A stretch of DNA of 24,638 bases from JACRBE01 sp964429005 (GCA_964429005.1 CAYSAJ010000024.1:1-24638), one strand, 5' to 3'. Counted from the stretch's first letter, positions 1-8,691 are shown. The notes: a model not told the origin generated them from the sequence alone. A program made the numbers and translations.

Positions 1-98
1 AAACTCCGAGCTGTTTTGCTGCGATTCCAATGCTTGCTTTCACGACAATAAACTCAATGCAAAATCAATAGAATTGTCAAGAATTTCTTAGATTTTCT

Positions 99-1184
99 TC
101 AGCAGCTGCCAGCCCCAACAACTGCTATGGAAGGATCCATTGAAATGGCTGGTGCTTGACTTGGGTTGATTTCTCGATCGATTGTATTACCTGCCCATAG
201 AGCATTTGTTGCATAAAGAAATGTGTAGCCTATTTGCAAGCTGGCCCATTTGACAATTTGGAATCCTAAATTCAAATCAAATTCTGGAAGGAGTGCAAAT
301 TTTGTATGACTCGTTTTTCCTTCGTTCGTAGGCTGAGCAAAATATCCTCCTGGGAAAGTCTGTAGATCTCCAAAGCCGTTAAACTCATTTGTCGATAGAT
401 TCCCGTTGATCGTAACATTTGAGTTCATGCCGCCTAACGCAACTTTAGCAAGAGTTTGGAGGGTGACACATTTCCATGAAAACCTTGCATCAATCCCAAC
501 TTGTCCGCCGTAAAAATTATTTCTCACATGAAAAGTATCTTTTGTTTGCACGATCTCCAGAGGAGAGGTAATACTCAGACTCTCCGTCTGAAAGGTGAGT
601 TTTTCATCAAAATTCCACCACCGAAATCCTGATAAAACAGATAGATCGATGATTTTGCTACAATATATCCTTCCCAGAATATCACCTTCTGCTCCCATCA
701 TCTCATTTTGAATATCTTCACTAGCCCATCCAGAAAACTGGCCCGGATCTGCGATCAGATTAGAACTTTCTTCTCCTGTTGTTGCATCTATGAATGGTAA
801 AATTAAATAAGGAGAACCGAGTTGACCACTCGAGCTGGCTGAGTATGTTTTAGATTTTTTAGGAAGAAACAGATAATTGGCTTCAAGGCCGATGGTTGAA
901 TTAAACCAGCCTCCAACCGTAAAACGGGCTCCTGAACGAGTTCCTAAGTTCACATCCTTATCCCCTAAAACAACTTTGGTACCTGGCAAACCGAGTCCAG
1001 CGGAGAGCTCAACTCCAAAAGACCCCTCAAGGACCAATGGAACGGGCTCAGGAGAGCTCTTTAACCACCAACATAAATACTCTCCTTCAGCAAAGAAATG
1101 ATATTTAAGACATGATTGCTTTACTTGAGCAAATAAAGGTGAGCATAATAAAGAAGTTAGTGTAATGACGATCAATTTTCTCAT
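99..1184 (-). CDS. BBP7-like outer-membrane beta-barrel protein
   Basis: Predicted outer-membrane porin-like barrel of 361 residues. I chose the ATG at 1184 rather than an upstream start at 1226 because MRKLIVITLTSLLCSPLFAQ is a clean Sec signal peptide directly after it. The mature protein opens with a Phe-x-Glu-x-Glu-x-Leu-x-Trp-Trp segment (FFAEGEYLCWWLK), which resembles the first strand of the BBP7/Lpg1974 barrel families. It continues with alternating hydrophobic/polar strands, a Gly-rich region and a GGWFNSTIGLEANYLFLP strand. The C-terminus ends in Gly-Ser-Cys rather than the aromatic residue usual for barrels, and Cys residues are scattered through it, which would suit the disulfide-linked envelope of Chlamydiota. 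It is transcribed away from the bicupin gene across a 120-bp divergent gap. Family assignment is from pattern recognition only; a MOMP-like porin of another family is the main alternative. Confidence 0.6.
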   Translation of the reverse strand: MRKLIVITLTSLLCSPLFAQVKQSCLKYHFFAEGEYLCWWLKSSPEPVPLVLEGSFGVELSAGLGLPGTKVVLGDKDVNLGTRSGARFTVGGWFNSTIGLEANYLFLPKKSKTYSASSSGQLGSPYLILPFIDATTGEESSNLIADPGQFSGWASEDIQNEMMGAEGDILGRIYCSKIIDLSVLSGFRWWNFDEKLTFQTESLSITSPLEIVQTKDTFHVRNNFYGGQVGIDARFSWKCVTLQTLAKVALGGMNSNVTINGNLSTNEFNGFGDLQTFPGGYFAQPTNEGKTSHTKFALLPEFDLNLGFQIVKWASLQIGYTFLYATNALWAGNTIDREINPSQAPAISMDPSIAVVGAGSC

Positions 1185-1304
1185 AATCAACTCTGATTCA
1201 TTTAAACTGCATAGCCTTGATCCCAAATGCAGAAAATATTTCTTAAACTATTCCCTTGCGAGAAAGCAATTCTTTTTTTATCTCTGAAAAAAACAAAGGC
1301 ATTT

Positions 1305-2336
1305 ATGAGCTCACATCATTTACTCAAATTGAGCAAGCTTTCACCGAACGAAAAAACAGAAGGTGGATCTAGGATCAAGGCCAGCAAGAAAAACTTTCCC
1401 GCTCTTGAAGGAGTATCTCTTTATAAACTGAGTTTAGCCCCTCATGGGATCCGTGAACCACATTGGCATGCGAATGCAGAAGAACTTGGTTACTGCCTGA
1501 GTGGAGAGGCGCTTGTAAGCCTTTACCATACTGGTGATACCAAGGCTACATTTCTTGTGAACCAAGGAGAAGTTTTTTATATTCCTTCAGGTGCCTTGCA
1601 CTCTATAGAAAATGTGGGAGGGGGGATTGCTGAGCTTATTCTTTATTTTTCCCATGAGGAGCCTGAAGATTTTGCTCTTTCAACGACTATAAGCATGTTC
1701 TCAGATAGCGTCCTTGGCAACACCTGGAACACAAAAAAGGAAGTATTCCACTCTCTTCCCCGATTTACGAAAAATCGTTTTGCAACGATTAAACACTCTC
1801 CTGCGGTTATTCCTGATGATGCACGCTACTCTACCCCTTATCGTTACAGCTTAGAATCTGCGCAGCCTTTGCTGATCAATGAGGGAGGCTCAGCGCGTAT
1901 GGCTCGTCAAAACGTCTGGCCTATCGTCAAAAACCAGGCTCTTTATTCTCTCAGGCTTACCGGCCAAGGGATGAGAGAACCTCACTGGCATCCTGAAACG
2001 GCAGAGCTTGGCTATGTCGAAAAAGGGAGAGGAAGGATGATAATACTGAGTCCCTCTGGCAAAGTAGATACATACATCATGGAAGAGGGCGATATTTATT
2101 TCATTCCTAAAGCGTATCCTCATCACATTGAAAACCTTTCCAACGAGGAATTGCATATTCTCATTTTCTTTGATCAGGCGATGCCAAAAGATATTGGATT
2201 TACAGGCAGCGTTCGTTCTTATCCAAGTTCATCGCTCGCTTCTGTCATGGACACAACTCCAGAATTCTTTAGCCATCTTCCCAAATATTATGCTGATTTG
2301 TTTATTGTTAATAAGTTCAACGCGGTCGATGAATGA
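1305..2336 (+). CDS. Bicupin protein, oxalate-decarboxylase-like
   Basis: Two-domain cupin of 343 residues. The ATG at 1305 is preferred over one at 1227 because AAAGG lies about 6 nt upstream and the extra N-terminus has no cupin character. Each half carries a full metal-binding set: REPHWHANAEELGY (His53, His55, Glu60) with GALHSIEN (His99) in the first cupin, and REPHWHPETAELGY (His227, His229, Glu234) with YPHHIEN (His273) in the second. The near-identical motifs suggest internal duplication, as in oxalate decarboxylase (Mn-dependent oxalate to formate and CO2). The lid residues that separate decarboxylase from other bicupins cannot be judged by eye, so the substrate is unknown. There is no signal peptide, so it is cytosolic. 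Its stop overlaps the start of the next gene (ATGA), so the two are probably cotranslated. Confidence 0.8.
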   Translation: MSSHHLLKLSKLSPNEKTEGGSRIKASKKNFPALEGVSLYKLSLAPHGIREPHWHANAEELGYCLSGEALVSLYHTGDTKATFLVNQGEVFYIPSGALHSIENVGGGIAELILYFSHEEPEDFALSTTISMFSDSVLGNTWNTKKEVFHSLPRFTKNRFATIKHSPAVIPDDARYSTPYRYSLESAQPLLINEGGSARMARQNVWPIVKNQALYSLRLTGQGMREPHWHPETAELGYVEKGRGRMIILSPSGKVDTYIMEEGDIYFIPKAYPHHIENLSNEELHILIFFDQAMPKDIGFTGSVRSYPSSSLASVMDTTPEFFSHLPKYYADLFIVNKFNAVDE

Positions 2337-3436
2337 AGATCTTAGTGAGGATTGCCTGCTGTATGATAGCTATGGGATTAAATTCCTGCAGCAAAGTGCT
2401 TGTTCAAGAAGACCAGGCCATCCTTAAAAAGTGGCAAAATAGCCCTTATGGAAAATCGTTGACCCTAGAGGGAACAAAACCTGTAAACTTCTCATCACGT
2501 CTCGAGGGCTTTTGGAGTTTGCTAAGACCCCACTCTACTTGTGTTTACGCCATTTCTGATCAAGACGAAGACATATTGGTATGTCACGAGCGGCTTTTCT
2601 CTCTTTTTGGTGAGGTTTGTGGTCACAATTCAAGATTTTATCCTTTAGTTGCAACAGTTACAGAAGAATCACAAGATTTTGAGATCACGACTCAGCTTTT
2701 AAGCCAAATTCACACCTCAACACTTTCTCCTTTTGCTAAAAAGCTTTTGACCTATGAGGCCTTGGCAAAGATCCTTGCCTACCGGACATGCAAAGTAGGA
2801 CAAGAATTTTCAATTCATGAAGGTGAAGACCTTGTTACTTATCGTATCGACTCTGTATTTATGATGGGAGGATTTGTTCCTGCATATGGTTGTATTCCCA
2901 TGTCAGAAAAAGGATCTCCCCTTCTTCTTTTTAGAGGTTCTGAATTTTCTTCGAACGAAAGAGGTAAAGCGACTTTTAAAGCGAACGTTGACATGAAGGG
3001 GCCCGGTTACACGATGTATATGAACGCTCGAAGCGAGCTCAGAAATTGGCTTGAAAAGCAAACCATTAGAATGGGAAAAGCAAAGGTAATAGGATTTAGT
3101 CTAGGGGGGACTTTAGCCTCTTACGCCCTCGTTTACGAGGGTGAATTCTTTTATGAAGGGATTACCTTCAATATGGCTGGCGTGAGAAAGAAAATCGTAA
3201 AAGATTGGGAGCAAACTCCCCGAGAACTTCGTCCGAAATTTATTTCTTATGTTACACGTGGAGACGCAGTCTCAAAAATAGGGAACCTCTTTGGGGAGGT
3301 CTATGAGTTTTCATTCCCCACTCCCCGATCTCTGATCAAGGCACATAACATTTTAATTCTTGCTCAGCCAAAGGTTTTCATAAACCCTGTAGATCTTGAG
3401 AAAGAAAAGCTCGCATCTCGTCTTTTAGACTTATGA
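2333..3436 (+). CDS. Lipase-like alpha/beta-hydrolase, putative lipoprotein
   Basis: Protein of 367 residues with a short hydrophobic N-terminus ending in GLNSC, a passable lipobox with Cys19, so it is probably a membrane-anchored lipoprotein. The second half resembles class 3 lipases: a PLLLFRGSEFS strand/oxyanion region near residue 196, the nucleophile elbow GFSLGGTLASYAL with Ser256, then RGDAVSK (Asp311) and KAHNI (His338) as likely remaining triad members. The first 150 residues are not recognised. The start codon lies inside the stop of the bicupin gene (ATGA), which implies translational coupling. Substrate is unknown; a phospholipase or acyl esterase would fit the fold. The triad is inferred from order and spacing. 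Confidence 0.65.
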   Translation: MKILVRIACCMIAMGLNSCSKVLVQEDQAILKKWQNSPYGKSLTLEGTKPVNFSSRLEGFWSLLRPHSTCVYAISDQDEDILVCHERLFSLFGEVCGHNSRFYPLVATVTEESQDFEITTQLLSQIHTSTLSPFAKKLLTYEALAKILAYRTCKVGQEFSIHEGEDLVTYRIDSVFMMGGFVPAYGCIPMSEKGSPLLLFRGSEFSSNERGKATFKANVDMKGPGYTMYMNARSELRNWLEKQTIRMGKAKVIGFSLGGTLASYALVYEGEFFYEGITFNMAGVRKKIVKDWEQTPRELRPKFISYVTRGDAVSKIGNLFGEVYEFSFPTPRSLIKAHNILILAQPKVFINPVDLEKEKLASRLLDL

Positions 3437-3539
3437 TCTCAGGAACAAGCTAATGGAATTTCCAAAAAAAAGATGAAGCTAGATTCATTTTAATATTTTG
3501 TGATACGAACGTTTAATCTTATCGATGTGAGGACTGGTT

Positions 3540-3959
3540 ATGAAGCTCTTGAAATATTCTAAAATTTATCTAATTACCTTATGTGTTTTCTTAGTGATTG
3601 ATTCAATTTGGCTCGGTTATCTTGCAAAGGACTTATACAAACAGCAAATCGGCCATCTTCTCTCTAGTTCGATTCGGTGGGAAGCTGCTTTGAGCTTTTA
3701 TCTTATCTATATCGGAGGGATGATCTTCTTTGCTGTTTCTCCCGCTTTATTTAAAAAGTCTTGGAAAGTGTCCCTAATTAACGGAGCCGTTTTTGGGTTT
3801 ATGTGCTACGCGACCTATGATCTTACGAATTTGGCAACTCTTAAAGGATGGCCTTTGAAGATTGTTTTCGTAGACCTTTTTTGGGGGACTTTTATTTCTG
3901 CTATGACCTCATGCATCGCCTACTTTGTCATTACAAAAGGGAAAAAGATTTTTGAGTAG
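3540..3959 (+). CDS. DUF2177 family membrane protein
   Basis: Small integral membrane protein of 139 residues with four predicted transmembrane helices (about residues 8-28, 48-68, 76-96 and 106-130). The opening FLVIDSIWLGYLAKDLY, the central GAVFGFMCYATYDLTNLAT and the WGTFISA segment match the DUF2177 family, whose function is unknown. The length is normal for the family. The start is supported by a GAGG element about 8 nt upstream. It sits about 100 bp after the lipase-like gene on the same strand, so it may share or lack a separate promoter; no terminator is visible between them. Confidence 0.8.
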   Translation: MKLLKYSKIYLITLCVFLVIDSIWLGYLAKDLYKQQIGHLLSSSIRWEAALSFYLIYIGGMIFFAVSPALFKKSWKVSLINGAVFGFMCYATYDLTNLATLKGWPLKIVFVDLFWGTFISAMTSCIAYFVITKGKKIFE

Positions 3960-4450
3960 CTCAATCTTTTAAGAGCCACTTTTTTTAAGTTCAGATGCGA
4001 TCAAAGCTCCTGGGTAAGGAGTCAGCTTAGAGTGCTCTCGTAAATGAAACCTAAAAGTGTCCATAATTTTGGCAAGGGATCGATATTTCTCTGCTATAGG
4101 AGCCCCAGAATCTGAATAAGGACAATCTTAAGGGCTCTGCAGAAAAGTAGTGGTCGAAGGCAGGGTCTAAAGCTGAAGGGTTTAAAAGTAACGAAAGAAT
4201 TAAAAAACTCTTCTATCTCAGTTTTTGCGCAAAATTACTGAATATGTTTTTTATGTTCCAGTTTCACTAGAATCGACACCCATATTTAAATGGAGAGCAA
4301 CAATATATTATGTTTTAGACAAAAAATGAATTTAAGCATATTTTATCAACTTAATATTTTAAGAAAGTATACAAATAAAATTATTTTTATAAAACACAAT
4401 TATTATTGTTTCATATATAATACCGGATAAATAATTAAAAGTTTTTTATT
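3960..4450. other. Gene-free stretch with AT-rich leader
   Basis: About 490 bp without an intact gene. The left half has ordinary composition and holds a possible minus-strand gene remnant (listed separately). From about 4300 to 4450 the sequence becomes extremely AT-rich. It includes the small palindrome ACAAT-TATT-ATTGT (4397-4410) and a good -10-like TATAAT at 4416-4421, about 30 nt before the start of the next gene, although no convincing -35 is present. No Shine-Dalgarno sequence precedes the ATG at 4451. Confidence 0.5.
3969..4127 (-). pseudogene. Possible C-terminal gene remnant
   Basis: The minus strand holds an open frame of 52 codons ending at a TAA, with no plausible start codon at its beginning and a stop just upstream. 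The translation reads like the tail of a real protein, for example KYRSLAKIMDTFRFHLREHS followed by KLTPYPGALIASELKKSGS. A second protein-like stretch (NPSALDPAFDHYF, about 4150-4180) lies upstream in another frame, suggesting a frameshifted, decaying gene. I do not recognise the family, and a chance open frame cannot be excluded. Confidence 0.3.
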
Positions 4451-6658
4451 ATGGCATCCGCTGCTACTCCTACAAAAGTTGTGCCCACAACAGTCGCAAC
4501 AATAGCGACTCACCCAGGTATTCAAGACCCTCTATCGGCGTTAAGACAAGCAAAAACCTATGAACGTGCTCTTGCCGCTATTGGCCAGATGATCTCTTCA
4601 TGGAGCTGTATTGAAGGCCTCTCTCCATTATGCGAAAGTAGAGTTCGTTATATCGCTAACCATATGAGCGAATCACTTGAAGAACACAAATGTTGTTCAA
4701 CCTCAGAAAAAGTGTTAGCTATAGGCGTTGAAATGCTTAATCTACAAAACGCCCTGCAAATCGAGGCTTTTGCTGTAGGATCATTCGCACCTTTCATTGA
4801 ATCTTATTCAGGATTAATAGCGTCTGAGGAAGATGAGATTTTATGGGAAAGGCTTCCGTTGATTATTGAGCAAGTAACTCTAGACCCCGAAACAGCTTGT
4901 TTTCAAATTGATTGTACTATCATCGAAAGCTATTTCTACTCAGTAGATTTTAATGTATCTAATACCCTACTTGATTCCATCATTTTGACCTATTTTCGTA
5001 ATGCCCAAATTCAAGATGGCAAATTTTTTATCCCGTATGATCTTCGTATTGACCCTTCTCTATTAAGATCTTTGATGCAAAAAGAGGAAGTTAAGAGCAA
5101 CCCTCAAGCTTTACATATTATTCAATTGCTTTATGTATGTTACATGGAAAACAGCGGCGTATTACCTCTGAAAGACATGACCTCCTTTACCATCGAAATA
5201 TTAGGGAAGCCGCAGTCATCAGGAAGATTACTTTTTGATGAATATTTGTGCAAAGAAAAGCTTGTACCTCTTTTGGGTTATTTTATAAAAAAGAGACATA
5301 GCTGCTTAGCAGAAGGTAGAGATTTCAAAAGATCTTTTCTTTCCCCTAAAACCATTTGCGAATTCGCTTCTATAGCAAATTTTAAAGAATTTAAGGCATC
5401 AGGATCTCCCCACTGGCTAGAGGATGCTGCCGAAGCTTATATGTTGGTTCTTCAAATACACCTTTATTGCAAACAGCTATTAAGAAGTACACCTGCCCTA
5501 TACGCACAACTCAATAGATTAAAAGATAAGGCTGCAGATCCTCAATTACTCAGATCCATGGAAATATTGATCTCTAAAAGAACTCCAGGGCACCAAAAAT
5601 ACCCTCTTTCTGTCGAAAATCCTTTTTGCACCTCAAAAGAAGATTTCATGCTCATCCCTTTCTACAGAATATGTGAAGTGTGGAAAAACCAAATGATGTC
5701 TAGTGATAAAGCTGTTTCTACTAAGGTTGTAGAAACAAAAGGAAGAACCTCCAAGAAAAAGCCATTACAGTTAGTAGCTGATGATGCCTTTGTTTCGGTT
5801 GTTGCGGTAACAAAAAAACCTAGTTCTTCTAAGGGAAAGAAAGTACCGGATTTGGGACAAGTAAGAATCGATCCCGTAGAATTAGCAGCAATTGCTGATG
5901 GAACTGCTGTTTCAACTGCAGTACCTCCTTCAATTCTCACAATGGACTTATCATTTTCGCCAGCGGCTGCTGGAGGAGCTGGGGGTGCTGCTGGAGGGGC
6001 TGCGGCAGCTGGGGGAGCAGGAGTTGGAGCTGCGGCAGGAATAAGCCCTCCTGTTAGTTTTTCTAGATTAACCTCATCTAGATCAGAAGACTTATTGCAC
6101 GCAGATTACTCGGTGGATGCTATTCACACCTCCTTAACGAATGCTAAAACATTTTTAGGTAGCCTTCACTTTCACCTACGTGTTGTCTCATGGTTTACAT
6201 CTGCAGAGGCAGGCCTTAAATATTACGGATTTGATGATCCGAGAAATCCTCAAACTCTTTCAAGAGAAGAAATGACTCTAAGACATCGCTTTCCACCTCA
6301 ATTGCTTCTGCTTGCCTTTAACCCTCTGTTCGCTAAGCAATCTAAAGTTCCTACTCCAGATGGCAGAATTGTGACTCAATGGAAAAGTATTTTATTAATA
6401 GATGGAAAGAAATACCTCCTTGAGGCAAGTGCTGATGAAGAAAATTGTGTATTCCACCTCTATGCTAAACCTGTTACTAATTTCTTCGATTACTTCAAAA
6501 GAACACCTGTTTTAGCCGAGAGACTTTCCTCTCCGACAGCTAAAGCTGCCACTCCCCACAGCACAATTGAAACGGATGAAGGGGGTATTTCTTTTGACAG
6601 TAGAGGGAACGCTAGTATTGAGATTGATGGTCGATCAATCATTGTAATCGCTCTATAA
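4451..6658 (+). CDS. Unknown protein with Gly/Ala-rich linker, possible effector
   Basis: Protein of 735 residues that I do not recognise. The N-terminus is Ala/Thr/Val-rich (MASAATPTKVVPTTVATIAT) and lacks a Sec signal, a composition often seen in type III secreted proteins. Residues 25-430 look mostly helical with many Cys. Residues 430-500 are Lys/Ser-rich and probably disordered (KKPSSSKGKK). Residues 505-532 are almost pure Gly and Ala. The final 185 residues form a separate compact domain with LRHRFPPQLLLLAFNPLF and a strand-rich WKSILLIDGKKYLLEAS part. The three-part layout suggests a long flexible linker between two domains. It has no visible Shine-Dalgarno sequence and a very AT-rich leader, like the next gene, with which it probably shares an origin. 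Confidence 0.75.
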   Translation: MASAATPTKVVPTTVATIATHPGIQDPLSALRQAKTYERALAAIGQMISSWSCIEGLSPLCESRVRYIANHMSESLEEHKCCSTSEKVLAIGVEMLNLQNALQIEAFAVGSFAPFIESYSGLIASEEDEILWERLPLIIEQVTLDPETACFQIDCTIIESYFYSVDFNVSNTLLDSIILTYFRNAQIQDGKFFIPYDLRIDPSLLRSLMQKEEVKSNPQALHIIQLLYVCYMENSGVLPLKDMTSFTIEILGKPQSSGRLLFDEYLCKEKLVPLLGYFIKKRHSCLAEGRDFKRSFLSPKTICEFASIANFKEFKASGSPHWLEDAAEAYMLVLQIHLYCKQLLRSTPALYAQLNRLKDKAADPQLLRSMEILISKRTPGHQKYPLSVENPFCTSKEDFMLIPFYRICEVWKNQMMSSDKAVSTKVVETKGRTSKKKPLQLVADDAFVSVVAVTKKPSSSKGKKVPDLGQVRIDPVELAAIADGTAVSTAVPPSILTMDLSFSPAAAGGAGGAAGGAAAAGGAGVGAAAGISPPVSFSRLTSSRSEDLLHADYSVDAIHTSLTNAKTFLGSLHFHLRVVSWFTSAEAGLKYYGFDDPRNPQTLSREEMTLRHRFPPQLLLLAFNPLFAKQSKVPTPDGRIVTQWKSILLIDGKKYLLEASADEENCVFHLYAKPVTNFFDYFKRTPVLAERLSSPTAKAATPHSTIETDEGGISFDSRGNASIEIDGRSIIVIAL

Positions 6659-6782
6659 AAAAATAGTAATTATTATTATAGATTTTATCTATTACTTTAT
6701 AATAAATAATAATTTTAAAATTGATAATTATAATTGCTAAAATTAAAATAATGTCATAAAAAAACAAAGAATCGGTGGTTTT
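6659..6782 (+). promoter_or_regulatory. Extremely AT-rich leader with inverted AT repeats
   Basis: The 124-bp gap is almost entirely A and T. It contains an imperfect inverted repeat (AATTATTATTATA at about 6668 against TTATAATAAATAATAATT near 6697) and ends in a GGTGG ribosome-binding element about 4 nt before the ATG at 6783. Similar AT-only tracts precede the genes at 4451 and 16231 and the minus-strand gene starting at 20514. A promoter probably lies here, but I cannot choose a -10/-35 pair in such a sequence. Confidence 0.4.
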
Positions 6783-7910
6783 ATGGCAGCAGGAGCTGGC
6801 TTGTATGTTAGTGGAATTTCTTCTTCAAGCGCCTCAATGACTCGAGCTGAAGCTATTTTAGCTAAAGTGAAATCACACAATATTCGTTCCCCAGAATCAA
6901 TTATTTCTTGCTTACACTTCAATCAAGGTCGCACTGTAGAAACGCCTCCAGACTTGCATAAAAGGTTTGGTGATAAATATTTTGAATATTTTGATTGTTG
7001 TACATCCATTGAAAGATTTAGATCCATATACATGGCATCCTCACGTTATTTTTCCACAGAAGAAAAGCCCTTCTGCGGGGAATGCGTCAGTGTTGCTATA
7101 GCTCTATACGAAGGCGTAGGAGCCTGTGGCGAATTAAGTTACCTAACAGATCTTTATGCAAAAGAAGAGCACCTGCATTCTGCAATATTAATGCTAGGGG
7201 GAGATAAGGAACGCAAGCCAGATGGAACCATCATAGAAAATTCTCATGCACTTGTCATTGTTTCTGATAAACCAATGGATGCAACAGCTCTAAAAGCAGC
7301 AGCTAAGAAAGGTGGCGCTAGGTTTGTAGAAACAATGAGGCATCTTCCAGATTATGTAGTGATCGATCCTTATTTAGGAAAAATATCCAAAGCGAAAGAA
7401 GTTGATAGAGACCCCGATTTCATAAATAAACTCAAAGCAATTTCAACTTTGTCTTTAAATTCACTTGAACCTCATATTCATAGTCCTGATGAAACTCGCA
7501 AAGGAATAACTCCTCTTGAGGGGCTTTCACTTGATATTACATCTGTCCATAAGAGCGTACTTACAATGAAAGGAGCAAAAATCCCAAAGGCTCCTTGGGA
7601 AATTTATATAAGAAGTCAAAGAATTGATCTAATTAAAACTCAGCTGGAAAACCTTTATAAAAGCACTGGAAAAGTTTGGGAGCGGAAAGAAGATCAACTT
7701 GTGTTCAAGTGTAGCGAAAAAGAAAGAGATAGTGTCTTTGATGCCTTGAAAGGATTTGAAGTCATCTTAAATGATTCGAAAGGATTTGGGGTCGTTTTAA
7801 TGAGAGGAAAGATCACATCAACCGGTGAATTTGCTCTGGTTATTATCTTCACCAACGCTTCTTACGAAGATGTTCGCTTTTTTCATGAAAAAGTGATGGG
7901 ATTGAAGTAG
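6783..7910 (+). CDS. Candidate papain/transglutaminase-like Cys-His-Asp effector
   Basis: Protein of 375 residues, not assigned to a named family. The middle carries an ordered pattern typical of papain-fold cysteine peptidases, deamidases and transglutaminase-like enzymes: GVGACGELSYL with Cys115, ENSHALVIV with His155 starting a hydrophobic strand, and YVVIDPYLGK with Asp195 followed by Pro. Cys/His/Asp in this order, with G-x-C-G-E, H-hydrophobic strand and V-I-D-P contexts, is the usual signature. A second Cys pair (CGEC, residues 98-101) lies just before it. The N-terminus is Ser/Ala/Gly-rich with no Sec signal, compatible with type III secretion. The C-terminal third (about 285-375) looks like an alpha/beta domain. 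The GGTGG before the ATG sets the start. The catalytic assignment is inferred; the substrate is unknown. Confidence 0.65.
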   Translation: MAAGAGLYVSGISSSSASMTRAEAILAKVKSHNIRSPESIISCLHFNQGRTVETPPDLHKRFGDKYFEYFDCCTSIERFRSIYMASSRYFSTEEKPFCGECVSVAIALYEGVGACGELSYLTDLYAKEEHLHSAILMLGGDKERKPDGTIIENSHALVIVSDKPMDATALKAAAKKGGARFVETMRHLPDYVVIDPYLGKISKAKEVDRDPDFINKLKAISTLSLNSLEPHIHSPDETRKGITPLEGLSLDITSVHKSVLTMKGAKIPKAPWEIYIRSQRIDLIKTQLENLYKSTGKVWERKEDQLVFKCSEKERDSVFDALKGFEVILNDSKGFGVVLMRGKITSTGEFALVIIFTNASYEDVRFFHEKVMGLK

Positions 7911-7980
7911 TTTTTATTTTAAAGCTAAATCTTAACAGATTCAATGAACTTAAAAATATTTTTAAACATAAAAGGAAGCA

Positions 7981-8691
7981 ATGTTCACCTTAAGTTCAAC
8001 ACCACCAATGAAAACTTGTATGGAAACTCCCTTTGAAAGAGTAGTAACTTTTTTGACTGATGATAAAAAACCACTACCTGGTGTGTTGCGATGTGTAGCT
8101 AACTCAATGTGTCAGTATGTATTAACGGCAAGAATGGGAGAGGTAGTCCTGGGTATTGCTCATTTCCATGAAACCCCTGAATTAATAGAAATAGATTCTC
8201 TAGAAAACAATACACAAAATGATATAACTCGCGCCAGATTGGGCTTTGAAGGAAAAGTCCACAAAATTGGGACATATATTATCGAGGCGATCGCTTTTGC
8301 AGCAAAAAAACGCAAGAAAGACATTAGTTTACTGGCTATCGATTCTCATCCTTTTTATTTGAAATTGGGTTTCAAGGTAATGACAGACCCAAAAATAAAA
8401 AAAATAAACAGAGTAATTAGAAAAGTCCTAGGTGAAGAAAAACTTACCGAATCTGAGCTAAGACCCTTAAGATTCGCTAAAGAGAGCCTAGCCGCTAAGT
8501 TAGGTGTATCTGTAGAAGCTGTGACCCTTGACACTATAAAAAGATATGGGGAGCTTTGTGAAATTGACGACGAAGGAACAAGAGTTCTTAGTGTCAATAT
8601 ACAGCGAGAATACATAAGGGCTACACTAGAAGGTAGAGAACCTAATTTTTTAAGCTATGTAGGGATGTCCTATATGATCCTGGAGTGCTAG
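7981..8691 (+). CDS. GNAT-like acyltransferase with extra C-terminal domain
   Basis: Protein of 236 residues with a probable GNAT fold in residues 45-135. A strand pair (VVLGIAHFHE, then ELIEIDSLENN) leads to a degenerate acetyl-CoA loop and helix (KVHKIGTYIIEAIAFAAKKR), a strand SLLAIDS, and the typical end motif FYLKLGFKV. The usual Q/R-x-x-G-x-G/A loop is reduced to KVHKIGT, so activity is uncertain. The last 90 residues are a helical extension with an unusual KLGVSVEAVT segment and are not recognised. The start is well supported by AAAAGGAAG 5-10 nt upstream. It is 70 nt after the Cys-His-Asp gene on the same strand and may be cotranscribed; it could modify a partner or the host. Confidence 0.55.
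   Translation: MFTLSSTPPMKTCMETPFERVVTFLTDDKKPLPGVLRCVANSMCQYVLTARMGEVVLGIAHFHETPELIEIDSLENNTQNDITRARLGFEGKVHKIGTYIIEAIAFAAKKRKKDISLLAIDSHPFYLKLGFKVMTDPKIKKINRVIRKVLGEEKLTESELRPLRFAKESLAAKLGVSVEAVTLDTIKRYGELCEIDDEGTRVLSVNIQREYIRATLEGREPNFLSYVGMSYMILEC

Noticed and set aside
8355..8615. Minus-strand frame of 86 codons inside the GNAT-like gene
   Set aside because: It is a shadow of the coding strand with no start signal.
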